Positions 19,759 to 27,386 of a stretch of 64,000 bases of DNA are shown one piece after another. Both the position numbers and the translations under genes were made by a program. The notes under the pieces are model-generated. The model had not been told where the DNA came from and made no database searches. It was given only the letters and a program-made list of their open reading frames with translations. The stretch is from an uncultured Porphyromonadaceae bacterium (GTDB lineage Bacteria > Bacteroidota > Bacteroidia > Bacteroidales > Muribaculaceae): the NCBI GenBank assembly GCA_947175645.1, contig CAMWNP010000003.1, positions 93,629 through 157,628 on the forward strand, in the 5' to 3' direction. Numbering within the stretch: position 1 is the first letter of the stretch; every line of letters begins with the position of its first letter.

Positions 19759-20202
19759 TCAGTAGCCGTTCCATGGGATTGATGAGGATGCTGAGACCCC
19801 GGATTCGCGGATCACCATCAGCAGTCGTGTGGTTGTGGCGGTTGCCATGGATGCGAAATTTTCAGAGGTTTTCTCGGAAAGGGGAGCGTAGAGAATCTGC
19901 AACATGCGTTCAACTATGGCTGATTCCATTATGCTGTCTGTGCCGGAAGGTAGTTTTACCACATTGACCTCCACTTCAACAAGGTCGTCAATGGAATTGG
20001 GGGGTGTTTTGACTTCCATGTGAGGGAAAATGTCAACGGCCAGATGGCTCAGCGCATCCTGGAGGACGGGTATAAGCCCGGCACGGTTGTCCTCTGTAAG
20101 ATAAGGAGCCACTGCGGAAGGGGTGGCGGTGAGGTGGCTTCGTAATGCGGATAACGCATAGAGTTTTTTGAGGATGGATTCAATGGATAAGGAAATTTGC
20201 AT
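19759..20202 (-). CDS. Unknown protein, last gene of phage-like module
   Basis: A 147-residue protein I do not recognise. It is soluble, without signal peptide or membrane segment. Its start at ATG 20202 lies inside the end of the preceding gene, so the two overlap by 23 bases in different frames, which suggests coupling. An in-frame upstream start would extend it by 16 residues. The helix-rich N-terminal half and the acidic middle (SIDDLVEVEVNVVKLP) give no family. It is the last gene of the minus-strand cluster with capsid and portal genes. Confidence 0.6.
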   Translation of the reverse strand: MQISLSIESILKKLYALSALRSHLTATPSAVAPYLTEDNRAGLIPVLQDALSHLAVDIFPHMEVKTPPNSIDDLVEVEVNVVKLPSGTDSIMESAIVERMLQILYAPLSEKTSENFASMATATTTRLLMVIRESGVSASSSIPWNGY

Positions 20203-20614
20203 GACGTTTTCTGTGTGATGAATTGATTGAATAGTAAAGGCGGAGTGCATAGTCCTTTGAGATGAAGAAGGAGGAAGGGCGCGAGCGGTAGAGAACTTGA
20301 GTCAGAATCCTTGTACTGATAATGCCGTCGGGCGATATTCCGTTGCGTTCCCTGACTTTACCGAGAATCTCAAACCACATCCGTTTGCGCGCGGTGATCC
20401 GTTCGGACGATGAGACACCCCGGTTTATGATTTCCCTTAATTTTCTCATTGCGTTGTCCATTGTGACGAAGTAGGAAGGGGCGGGTTTCCTGATGCTTGC
20501 GCTGACAATCACCTCAGCCGAAGGGGTGAACCGGCCGGAGGAAAGTTCCAGCGCGGTTCTCATGCATGTTTTCATAAAGGCGGTGTCTCGTTTGATTGTT
20601 TCTGATCTTTTCAT
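20180..20614 (-). CDS. Unknown basic protein next to portal gene
   Basis: A 144-residue, strongly basic protein (many Arg and Lys, ending SSHRKRHANFLIH). I do not recognise its family. It has its own candidate promoter, TATCTTTG at 20657-20650, about 36 bases before the ATG, so it may be expressed separately from the portal gene 187 bases upstream. The basic composition would allow nucleic-acid binding, but that is only inference. It overlaps the following gene by 23 bases. Confidence 0.6.
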   Translation of the reverse strand: MKRSETIKRDTAFMKTCMRTALELSSGRFTPSAEVIVSASIRKPAPSYFVTMDNAMRKLREIINRGVSSSERITARKRMWFEILGKVRERNGISPDGIISTRILTQVLYRSRPSSFFISKDYALRLYYSINSSHRKRHANFLIH

Positions 20615-20649
20615 TGTGTGTTATCATAGTTAAATTACCATTTGCGTTG

Positions 20650-20657
20650 CAAAGATA
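20650..20657 (-). promoter_or_regulatory. Candidate promoter -7 box for the basic-protein gene
   Basis: Minus strand TATCTTTG matches TAnnTTTG and lies 36 bases before the start at 20614, inside the 187-base AT-rich gap after the portal gene. No good -33 TTTG is visible at the expected spacing. Confidence 0.4.
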
Positions 20658-20801
20658 CTATGTCACCTATGCATGTTTTTTGCATACGCCGGCTTAAATA
20701 TGTTAATCTGTTGTGTTAAAAGTGTTAATGAAAATCTAAGACCCGATTCCCCAATATTTGTTAATGCTGAGGAAGCATATCGCCGAGAGATGGAGCCGGA
20801 T

Positions 20802-22187
20802 CTAAGCCAACAGAATTTTCCGGTCACGCAGATTGAGGAGAGACTTGAATGTTTCCATGAGGTCGAGCAGTGCTACGGTGGCGTTCTGAACCTGTTGCTG
20901 ATATCTGTCCGCTCCTACACCGGAGGCGATGTTTTTCCCGCTGATTGCATCGTTTACACCGGATACCTCCTGAATCAGTTTCATCTGCAGTTCCACGAGT
21001 TTTGATGCTCCTGCGTCAAGTCCGCCTGAAGTTATCTGAGTAGGTTGTTTGGAGGAACCCAGGGAACGATATGGGATTATGCCTCCGCAGGTGCTCCACT
21101 GATGACTGATGTCTCCCCATGAGAGTTGATCGATTTTTGCCTCGGTGGGAAAGAGCAGGACTCCTTTTGCCGACACACCCATTATGTGGTCAATCATGGT
21201 TATCAGTCGGTTGATGTGTCGCTGCTGGTCAATGACATCCTCCACAAACGGATGTATTTCACCGTCAGTGAGGGGATAGAGTTTTACCACATAAGGGTGC
21301 TCGCCGTGAGGAGCGAAGGAGGGGTGTTCATTGATAAGCGTTCCGTCCGGAGCATAAACTCTGCAAATCCACGTGGGTTTATTAGCCATTCTTGTGCGGA
21401 TTGGTGATTTACCATTAGTCAGACGTTTTTTATTCTCGGCATCGACACGTTCCGATTGTGATGCCGGGAGTTCGAAACAGCGGTGCAGATGAGTGTCGTG
21501 ACACCTGATCCGCTCATCCATTTCCAGACTCCATACCTCTATTACCCTGCATCGTCCGGTGGGCGATTCAAAGAAACGGTGGCCTGAGGGGTTTCCGAGA
21601 ATCGAGCCGTTGAGTGAGGAATTTGACGGGTCGGAATAGATGTGTCTCAGCCGGTCGATGGAGTCACGGTCACCTTTGCCGTAACGCATCAGCAGTTCGC
21701 CGATTGACATGTCGCGGAGTTCACCGATAATTTCCACGTCCCAACCGCGGGGGTCACGGATCGCATTGATGAAGAAATCGGCAGGATTGACATTGTCGAC
21801 GAAAGTTTCCATAATCCCCGGCCGGCGACATTCACGGGTTATACGCTGCACGGCCACACCGGAAATGAGAAACTCTTCAAGCAGCCTGGAGTCCAGTTCC
21901 GGCAGGAGATTCCGCCGGTAGACCTCAAGCAGCCTCTCATCTTCAGGCGAAACGGAGTCATTGCGGAATTTACCAACGATGGTTTTCACCAACTGGCGAA
22001 TGACGTTGTTGGTAATAGGGCTTCGACCGGTGTTCTCAACTATTTCATGTTCCGGTCGGTTCCGGCATGAGACGGGGTCATACACTATGTCGTCCCATTG
22101 CCGGCCGTAGGTGTACTTTTTGAATCGTTCTCTGCGGGATCTCATCTGTTGGCAGTCAAGCCAGGTTTTGTAAGCAGTGTTGAACAT
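20802..22187 (-). CDS. Phage portal-like protein
   Basis: A 461-residue protein with the look of a podovirus/P22-type portal, the dodecameric ring through which DNA enters a capsid. Evidence is the N-terminal NNVIRQLVKTIVGKFRN segment and a central wing-like region. Near the C-terminus a long helix (ASKLVELQMKLIQEVSGVNDA) is followed by VGADRYQQQVQNATVALLDL, as in portal stem and crown regions. It ends abruptly at an amber codon after LNLRDRKILLA, shorter than the usual 500-700 residues, so the C-terminus may be trimmed. It starts 3 bases after the upstream connector-like gene. Confidence 0.7.
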   Translation of the reverse strand: MFNTAYKTWLDCQQMRSRRERFKKYTYGRQWDDIVYDPVSCRNRPEHEIVENTGRSPITNNVIRQLVKTIVGKFRNDSVSPEDERLLEVYRRNLLPELDSRLLEEFLISGVAVQRITRECRRPGIMETFVDNVNPADFFINAIRDPRGWDVEIIGELRDMSIGELLMRYGKGDRDSIDRLRHIYSDPSNSSLNGSILGNPSGHRFFESPTGRCRVIEVWSLEMDERIRCHDTHLHRCFELPASQSERVDAENKKRLTNGKSPIRTRMANKPTWICRVYAPDGTLINEHPSFAPHGEHPYVVKLYPLTDGEIHPFVEDVIDQQRHINRLITMIDHIMGVSAKGVLLFPTEAKIDQLSWGDISHQWSTCGGIIPYRSLGSSKQPTQITSGGLDAGASKLVELQMKLIQEVSGVNDAISGKNIASGVGADRYQQQVQNATVALLDLMETFKSLLNLRDRKILLA

Positions 22188-22190
22188 AAT

Positions 22191-22736
22191 TTAAATTTTT
22201 ATCTGAGGCACGGTTTCCCATGCGCGGTTGTCAAACTTGAATATGTCAGGCTCAAGACGCACGGCAGTAAGCGAAGTAAGCACGGGGGGAGTGCCGGAAC
22301 GGTCATGCGCGAAGAGGGTTATGAAACGTGGCGAATTCAGGAATGCCACGGGATTCATGCGCCCGGCCCTGGTGAACGGGTTTGTCTGAAGTTTCATCAG
22401 CGGGCTCTCAGGATCGGTTATCAGTGCTACCGGCAATGGATTGCCTTCAATGGTAATACTTATGACGCGCCTTACATCCTCGGGCAGACTGAGGGTAACT
22501 GCACCGGTGCCGGGGATTATTTCCATTATGGTGTCAGCCGAGACATCCTCCGTGTGAAGCCAATCCGGAGGGGCGGTGTCAATGAGGCGCGCATACCACT
22601 GGAGTATATCCTCCTTGAGTTGGGTGTCTATATCCGGACCGTCCATGCGCTCAACCACACAGTCATCGCGCAACGGTTCCAGGAAGCGACGTCGTCTGAA
22701 CTCTTCGAGCAGTTGTTTTAAAGTGTAATTGTTCAT
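22191..22736 (-). CDS. Connector-like hypothetical protein of phage module
   Basis: A 181-residue protein without a family I can name. It has a helical N-terminal half (LKQLLEEFRRRRFLEPL, DILQWYARLIDTAP) and a beta-rich C-terminal half (DTIMEIIPGTGAVTLSLP onward). That layout, its size and its position between capsid and portal genes suggest a head-tail connector or ring protein. This is inference from context. The large inverted repeat at 22754-22865 lies just before its start codon. Confidence 0.5.
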   Translation of the reverse strand: MNNYTLKQLLEEFRRRRFLEPLRDDCVVERMDGPDIDTQLKEDILQWYARLIDTAPPDWLHTEDVSADTIMEIIPGTGAVTLSLPEDVRRVISITIEGNPLPVALITDPESPLMKLQTNPFTRAGRMNPVAFLNSPRFITLFAHDRSGTPPVLTSLTAVRLEPDIFKFDNRAWETVPQIKI

Positions 22737-22753
22737 GGTAAATTATAAGAAAA

Positions 22754-22865
22754 CGGTGTGTCATAATAATCCATCAGTGTGGTTGCGTCTGGAATCCGGC
22801 TTTACGGTATGCATCCCTTCAACCTCATCCGCTGCGCCTTGCTTCTGACTTATTATGACACACCG
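22754..22865 (-). repeat. 16-bp perfect inverted repeat with 80-base centre, between capsid and connector genes
   Basis: CGGTGTGTCATAATAA at 22754-22769 is exactly complementary to 22850-22865. The 80-base centre is GC-richer and on the minus strand begins GTCAGAAGCAAGGCGCAG. On the transcribed strand the second arm is followed by a T-rich stretch (GTTTTCTTATAATT), so it could act as an attenuator between capsid and portal genes, or be a small interspersed repeat. Confidence 0.75.
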
Positions 22866-22881
22866 CCCCAATTGGAAAGAA

Positions 22882-24093
22882 TTATTTACATACTATTCGG
22901 AGATGGGCACCGGGATGACGCAGCACGATGCATGATGCCTCTGTGACAACAACAGCCTCGGTGTTTCGGACGCCTGAGGTTCGGAGGTCAAGGCGGTCGA
23001 TGTGGAGGGGAGTGTGGACATATTTGGTGATGAATTCAGGGTCGATGACCATGCCGTCGTTGCTGTGTCCGCACTGATCAAACAGTTCGCTCATGATTAT
23101 GTAGAGGGTTCCGAACTTTGTGACATACTCCGTGAAGTCGATACCCCAACGGGTTACAACCTGAGTGGCGGTGACCACTTTAGTGAATTCCAGATTGTGG
23201 ATCATGCGTATCAAACCGCTGCCGGCAATAAGGATTTTCTTGGATGAACCGCAACTTTCGGTGAAAGCGGTGCGACAGAGGTCGATCATTTCCGCTTCCT
23301 GGAAGGTGTCAGCGCCAATCTGTATTTCTCGTCCGGCCTGCCACCAGATGCCGCCGGTGAGCATGATTTCCTCATTCTTGTCAGGAGCCATGAATCGTGT
23401 GCGGTGACCGAAGAGGAAAGATTTCTCCATTGACAGGCGCATGTCAGTGATTGCCACCTCTTCCTGGTCGTTGAATGTCCAGTTCACCTCCTTGTCGGCC
23501 ATGCGCTGGATTGTGCTCTGTTCAATCTGAGTCTTGAAAATCTGGCAGAGGTTACTCTCTTTCTGGGGGAGAGCCTCGAACTGAGGAGTCTGCACGTCAA
23601 GTTCAGTGGCTGCGCGTCCCATGCGTATGATGCTCTTCTTGCTGAGTTCCGAGGCCTGGGGGAAAGTGCCGATTCCGTCCACTGAGTTGTTGATGGCGAT
23701 TACCTTAATGGTGTCCATGTCAACGCTGAGCACATACACAATGAGGTTTACTTTCCGTCCGCCGTTCTGAATGGTGACTGCCGGGAAAATGGCGGTGTCG
23801 GTGGGCTGGAAAACGCCGGTTTTGTTGAGCGTGAGGTCGGCCACATAGAACCCATTCACCGGTTCGGCAGAGATTGAAGCGCTTTTGACTGCTGCCGAAG
23901 TAGGTTTTGTGTCGACTGTATAGTATTCGACCTGCATGTTGTTGACCGGACGTGACTGAGCCAGACGTGTGATCTGATCAATGGGCGTTGACATAGGTCT
24001 GATTTTGACCACACGCTGATCAATTTCATTGCGGAGAAGTTCCGGAGAGAGTTCGCGGGTGTCTGTGGTGGTGAGTGGTTTGTTGTTAAGCAT
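22882..24093 (-). CDS. SU10-like (DUF5309) major capsid protein
   Basis: A 403-residue protein that I read as an HK97-fold major capsid protein of the SU10/DUF5309 type. Features are the N-terminal TPIDQITRLA segment, a beta-strand region with VNLIVYVLSVD, a long spine-like helix region around residues 185-235 (QIFKTQIEQSTIQRMADKEV, then MRLSMEKSFLFGHR), and a C-terminal region ending in strands after HSNDGMVIDPEFIT. The reading frame is intact and normal in length. It follows a small acidic protein and precedes the inverted repeat. No maturation protease gene is visible nearby. Confidence 0.7.
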   Translation of the reverse strand: MLNNKPLTTTDTRELSPELLRNEIDQRVVKIRPMSTPIDQITRLAQSRPVNNMQVEYYTVDTKPTSAAVKSASISAEPVNGFYVADLTLNKTGVFQPTDTAIFPAVTIQNGGRKVNLIVYVLSVDMDTIKVIAINNSVDGIGTFPQASELSKKSIIRMGRAATELDVQTPQFEALPQKESNLCQIFKTQIEQSTIQRMADKEVNWTFNDQEEVAITDMRLSMEKSFLFGHRTRFMAPDKNEEIMLTGGIWWQAGREIQIGADTFQEAEMIDLCRTAFTESCGSSKKILIAGSGLIRMIHNLEFTKVVTATQVVTRWGIDFTEYVTKFGTLYIIMSELFDQCGHSNDGMVIDPEFITKYVHTPLHIDRLDLRTSGVRNTEAVVVTEASCIVLRHPGAHLRIVCK

Positions 24094-24139
24094 AGTGATT
24101 AAGAGATTTGAAATGTTTGAAAAATAGAGTTACTTGCGG

Positions 24140-24409
24140 TTAATCCCATACGGAGCGACGTCGGTTTGCCAGAAACGGCTCCGTTACAACCTCTTCAGGT
24201 TTAGGTTCGGGTTGCTCCCCTAAAACGGGTGAATCCATGGCTGCAGTGGCTATTTCAGAACGGGCGCGGTCATAACCGCGTTGTTCCGCTTCTGCAAGCA
24301 TGCTCTCCAGAGCCGCCAGATCAAGAGAGGTGGGAGTGGGGAAGTCCGAGGGTTGCGATTCAGGGATTGGCTGTGTGGACTCGTTTAAAGTGAGTTCTTC
24401 GTTTTCCAT
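24140..24409 (-). CDS. Small acidic protein upstream of capsid gene
   Basis: An 89-residue acidic, proline- and glutamate-rich protein (TQPIPESQPSDFPTPTS near the start) with one likely helix (LAALESMLAEAEQRGYDRAR). Small acidic helical proteins directly upstream of a capsid gene are often scaffolds, so that role is possible, but I cannot assign it by sequence. It is the first gene of the module and follows a good promoter at 24454-24487. The gap to the capsid gene is 46 bases. Confidence 0.5.
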   Translation of the reverse strand: MENEELTLNESTQPIPESQPSDFPTPTSLDLAALESMLAEAEQRGYDRARSEIATAAMDSPVLGEQPEPKPEEVVTEPFLANRRRSVWD

Positions 24410-24453
24410 AATTGATTAAGAGTTTTGATTACAGTTGCTGTCAATTGACACTG

Positions 24454-24487
24454 CAAAGTTACAACCGGATTATCCCTTTCCGACAAA
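24454..24487 (-). promoter_or_regulatory. Promoter of the phage-like module
   Basis: Minus strand TTTG (24487-24484), 22 bases, then TAACTTTG (24461-24454) fit the Bacteroidetes -33/-7 pattern. It lies 45 bases before the first gene of the module. The rest of 24410-24696 holds only this promoter and the terminator of the DUF4919 gene. Confidence 0.6.
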
Positions 24488-24636
24488 AAATTATCACAGG
24501 GTCAGCCTTTGGATATCAGACAATTAACATTTCCGGCTATCCGATATTGTGCTGATATATAGAGGTGTGGACAGTTGAGGGTCTTTGGATTTAACGACCG
24601 TTAATTATACGGAAAAAATCGTTTCGGGCAATAAAA

Positions 24637-24663
24637 AACCGAAGTTTTTTTGAAACCTCGGTT
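24637..24663 (-). terminator. Rho-independent terminator of DUF4919 gene
   Basis: AACCGAAGTTT pairs with AAACCTCGGTT (one mismatch). Read on the minus strand the hairpin is followed by a run of T. It sits 34 bases after the stop of the gene at 24697. Confidence 0.85.
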
Positions 24664-24696
24664 GGAAAATGTCAGTGAATGAAATGGGAAACGGGC

Positions 24697-25413
24697 TTAC
24701 TGCTGTTCCGGGAACTTGCGATAGTATTCCTCAAGCAGGTTCTTGATGTTGAAGAAGTATCCTTCAGGCGATTTGGCGTTCTGCGACGAAATCGAGATAT
24801 AGTCAAAATAGGGTTCCACATACTGCTGGCCGGTTGCCACATTACCCAGGAAGTTGATGATGTTATACTCGTGGCGCGGATTGATGACGAACCATGCGTT
24901 ATCTGTGTCCACCCCTGTGCCGGTGCTGACTATAGCCTCCAGCAGGTGGTTCAGACGGTATTGCCATATGGCGGCTTTGTTTACCTTTCCGCGCTTATCC
25001 AGTGCATAAATCAGATAACTCATCTGGTTAAGGTCGAAGGGGTCATCGGCCAAAGCCGTCTCGGCATGGGTGATGATGGTGTCAAGTTGGGCGCGGGTGT
25101 GGCTGTGCTGCTGATAAAGATCCTGTAGTTTGGCGTCAGTTTCAGTATGGCGGTATGGGTTGTAATCTTCCTGGAAAACCGTGCCGAGATACAGATAGCG
25201 GAACTGCGGGAGCGTCATGACGGTGTCGTTCCTCTGATACATCTCCATCAGACGCGGGTAGTAATATTGCGAACGTGGGTCATTGACTTCCCGCTTTATC
25301 TGTTCCATGTCGGGGCGCTCTATCGTTATCTTGTTTTCGCCACGTCGCACGGGGGCGGCGCAGACAGATAGTGACGTCAAAGTCACGGCTATGATCAGCA
25401 ATATCTTTTTCAT
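24697..25413 (-). CDS. DUF4919 family secreted protein
   Basis: A 238-residue protein with a signal peptide (hydrophobic residues about 4-20, ending CAAP) and a body matching DUF4919 as I recall it: a helical repeat-like protein with PDMEQIKREVNDPRSQYYYP near residue 34 and FRYLYLGTVFQEDYNPYR near 77. Its function is unknown. It is probably periplasmic or outer-membrane associated. Its start overlaps the stop of the preceding membrane protein by 4 bases (ATGA), so the two are likely co-translated. Confidence 0.78.
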   Translation of the reverse strand: MKKILLIIAVTLTSLSVCAAPVRRGENKITIERPDMEQIKREVNDPRSQYYYPRLMEMYQRNDTVMTLPQFRYLYLGTVFQEDYNPYRHTETDAKLQDLYQQHSHTRAQLDTIITHAETALADDPFDLNQMSYLIYALDKRGKVNKAAIWQYRLNHLLEAIVSTGTGVDTDNAWFVINPRHEYNIINFLGNVATGQQYVEPYFDYISISSQNAKSPEGYFFNIKNLLEEYYRKFPEQQ

Positions 25414-25883
25414 TGTAATATTCCAATTAATGTTATACCCATGAGGGTGTAAGTCACTACCATGGGGAGCAAGGCGGGGGCCACAGCCTGGAAGGTACCG
25501 CGGTCAATGGCTACACGCCGGCTGCGGAAGAAAAACAGAGCCCCGGCAGCAGAGCCCGCCAACGGACCGAGTGCAACCGTATTAACCGTTGCACCTACCG
25601 CCACGGCTACAACTGTTCCGGCAATACCACCGATAGCCATAAAGCGTCGCATATTTGCGGTAAGAATAGCCTTGTCGCCACGTATACGGCTAATTACCAG
25701 CAGGATGATGGTGAATGTCAGCCAGAACATCAGTTGCGATGAACTGACGTGCAGATAGCCGCTGCGGTTCATTGCCCACACTCCGAAGAGAGCGAAAATC
25801 ATTGACGATGTCAGCGGCATGAATGTAAGGACTAAAGCCGCTGACAACATGAGAACTCCTATGACCAGTAAAGTTGTTGCCAT
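25410..25883 (-). CDS. Small membrane protein, DUF456-like
   Basis: A 157-residue protein made almost entirely of membrane segments, with about four helices and a Gly/Ala/Val-rich middle (GTVVAVAVGATVNTVALGPL). Layout resembles DUF456-type proteins, whose members have duplicated glycine-rich membrane halves, but I am not certain. It heads a two-gene unit with the DUF4919 protein. A candidate -7 box lies about 80 bases upstream. Confidence 0.6.
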   Translation of the reverse strand: MATTLLVIGVLMLSAALVLTFMPLTSSMIFALFGVWAMNRSGYLHVSSSQLMFWLTFTIILLVISRIRGDKAILTANMRRFMAIGGIAGTVVAVAVGATVNTVALGPLAGSAAGALFFFRSRRVAIDRGTFQAVAPALLPMVVTYTLMGITLIGILQ

Positions 25884-25963
25884 ATTATTATGACCACCGA
25901 GGGTAAAAATAGTTTAGAGCCGAATTTGAAAAATTTGTTAAAAAATCGGTTTGTTATGGTTAG

Positions 25964-25971
25964 CAAATTTA
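25964..25971 (-). promoter_or_regulatory. Candidate -7 box for DUF456-like/DUF4919 unit
   Basis: Minus strand TAAATTTG fits TAnnTTTG, 80 bases before the ATG at 25883. The region 25884-26182 is an AT-rich divergent promoter zone with no gene. Confidence 0.4.
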
Positions 25972-26102
25972 CTGCTTTTTTGCGAAATAAGATTCCACAT
26001 CCACACATCTAATTATATTAAAATTCTATAAATACGACAAAAAGGAGAGTACTTTAGCAGAAATCTCCAATCTTTACCTCTCTGATTTTGTAAAATTGTT
26101 TG

Positions 26103-26110
26103 TAACTTTG
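26103..26110 (+). promoter_or_regulatory. Promoter -7 box of RND efflux operon
   Basis: TAACTTTG matches the -7 consensus and is followed by a leader of about 70 bases before the ATG at 26183. TTTG at 26087-26090 is closer than the usual -33 spacing, so that element is uncertain. Confidence 0.55.
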
Positions 26111-26182
26111 CACCAAATATCTAAAAATACGCTCACGTTAAAAATTAATTTATCACGACAATCAGTAAACAGACATAAAAAT

Positions 26183-27349
26183 ATGAAAGCAACTTTCCAA
26201 TCTGTAGCAATTTTGGTTGCCTCGGCCTCAGCGGCACTATTCGCTGCTTGCGGCGGCTCAAACGGCAACGGTCAGCAAATGCAGCAGACGGCACCTCAGA
26301 TTGCCGTCATCACAGTGGAGCAGGGCAGTTCCGACCTTATTTCGGCTTACCCTGCCACAATAAAAGGTAAAACAGATATCGATATCCGTCCGCAGGTTTC
26401 CGGATTCATCACAAAAGTACACGTGGACGAAGGTCAGCACGTAAGAAAAGGCCAGACCCTGTTCACGCTTGACCAGGTTCAGTTCCAGGCTGCTGTTGAT
26501 CAGGCGAAGGCTGCAGTGGCTCTGGCTCAGACAGGTGTCAACACAGCATCGCTCACCGCAAAGACAAAGCAGGATCTTTTTGATAAAAACATTATCAGCG
26601 AATATGAGAATCAACTGGCTCAGAATTCACTGGCTCAGGCAAAGGCTCAACTCGCTCAGGCGCAGGCCGGACTGGTGACCGCGCAGAAAAACCTCGCTTA
26701 CACCGTTGTTACCGCTCCCAGTGACGGCGTTGTGGGAAAAATCCCCAACCGTGAAGGTTCGCTTGCTTCACCCTCAATGGCACAGCCTCTTACAACAGTC
26801 AGCGACACAGGTGATGTCTATGCCTACTTCTCACTGACAGAAAAGGATCTTCTGAACATGACTTCCAATGGTGAGGCTACTCTTGAGGCACGCATTCAGG
26901 CTATGCCTGACGTACAACTCCGTCTTGCCGACGGTTCAATCTACCCCATCACCGGTAAGGTAGCGACTGTTTCAGGTGTGATTGACAATGCCACCGGCTC
27001 ATCAACGGTTCGCGCACTGTTCAAGAATTCAAACGGTATGCTTCGCAGTGGCTCTACAGGTCAGGTGCTTATTCCCAATCACCTTGATAACATCATCAGC
27101 ATACCACAGAAGGCGACTTCCGAAATCCAGGGTAAGAAATTCGTTTACGTTGTCAACGACAGCAATAAGGTTGCGTCAGTTCCGGTGGAGATCTCGCCCG
27201 TTGATGATGGCAAGAACTATATTGTCCTCTCAGGTCTGGAACCCGGACAGAGAATTGCAGTGGAAGGTGTGGGCACAATCGTACGTGACGGCATAACCAT
27301 CACTCCCACCGACCCCGCCCAGAAGCAACAGCAGCAACAACAGCAGTAA
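26183..27349 (+). CDS. RND efflux periplasmic adaptor (membrane fusion protein)
   Basis: A 388-residue lipoprotein of the AcrA/MexA family. The signal peptide ends in the lipobox LFAAC. It has a split lipoyl domain, with IDIRPQVSGFITKVHVDEGQ before and TVVTAPSDGVVGKIPNREG after. Between them lies an alpha-hairpin rich in A, Q and K (about 115-170), then a beta-barrel and membrane-proximal domain. The C-terminus is a run of glutamines. ATG 26183 is chosen because it places the lipobox correctly; the open frame upstream contains the promoter. It bridges the pump at 27387 to the outer-membrane factor at 30760. Confidence 0.93.
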   Translation: MKATFQSVAILVASASAALFAACGGSNGNGQQMQQTAPQIAVITVEQGSSDLISAYPATIKGKTDIDIRPQVSGFITKVHVDEGQHVRKGQTLFTLDQVQFQAAVDQAKAAVALAQTGVNTASLTAKTKQDLFDKNIISEYENQLAQNSLAQAKAQLAQAQAGLVTAQKNLAYTVVTAPSDGVVGKIPNREGSLASPSMAQPLTTVSDTGDVYAYFSLTEKDLLNMTSNGEATLEARIQAMPDVQLRLADGSIYPITGKVATVSGVIDNATGSSTVRALFKNSNGMLRSGSTGQVLIPNHLDNIISIPQKATSEIQGKKFVYVVNDSNKVASVPVEISPVDDGKNYIVLSGLEPGQRIAVEGVGTIVRDGITITPTDPAQKQQQQQQQ

Positions 27350-27386
27350 TCTTTTCTGCACTATTTAAACATTTCAACTTGCAAAA

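Noticed and set aside
20736-20804. Readthrough of TAG at the portal end by codon reassignment
   Set aside because: Some gut phages recode TAG, but the 22 codons that follow do not look like portal sequence and the surrounding genes use normal stops.
19759-24409. A complete prophage
   Set aside because: No integrase, terminase, tail, lysis or attachment repeats were seen, and the flanks are ordinary chromosomal genes. Only a head-type gene set is supported.
25884-26182. A gene in the 299-base divergent gap
   Set aside because: AT-rich sequence with -7 boxes on both sides and no plausible coding frame; it is a promoter region.
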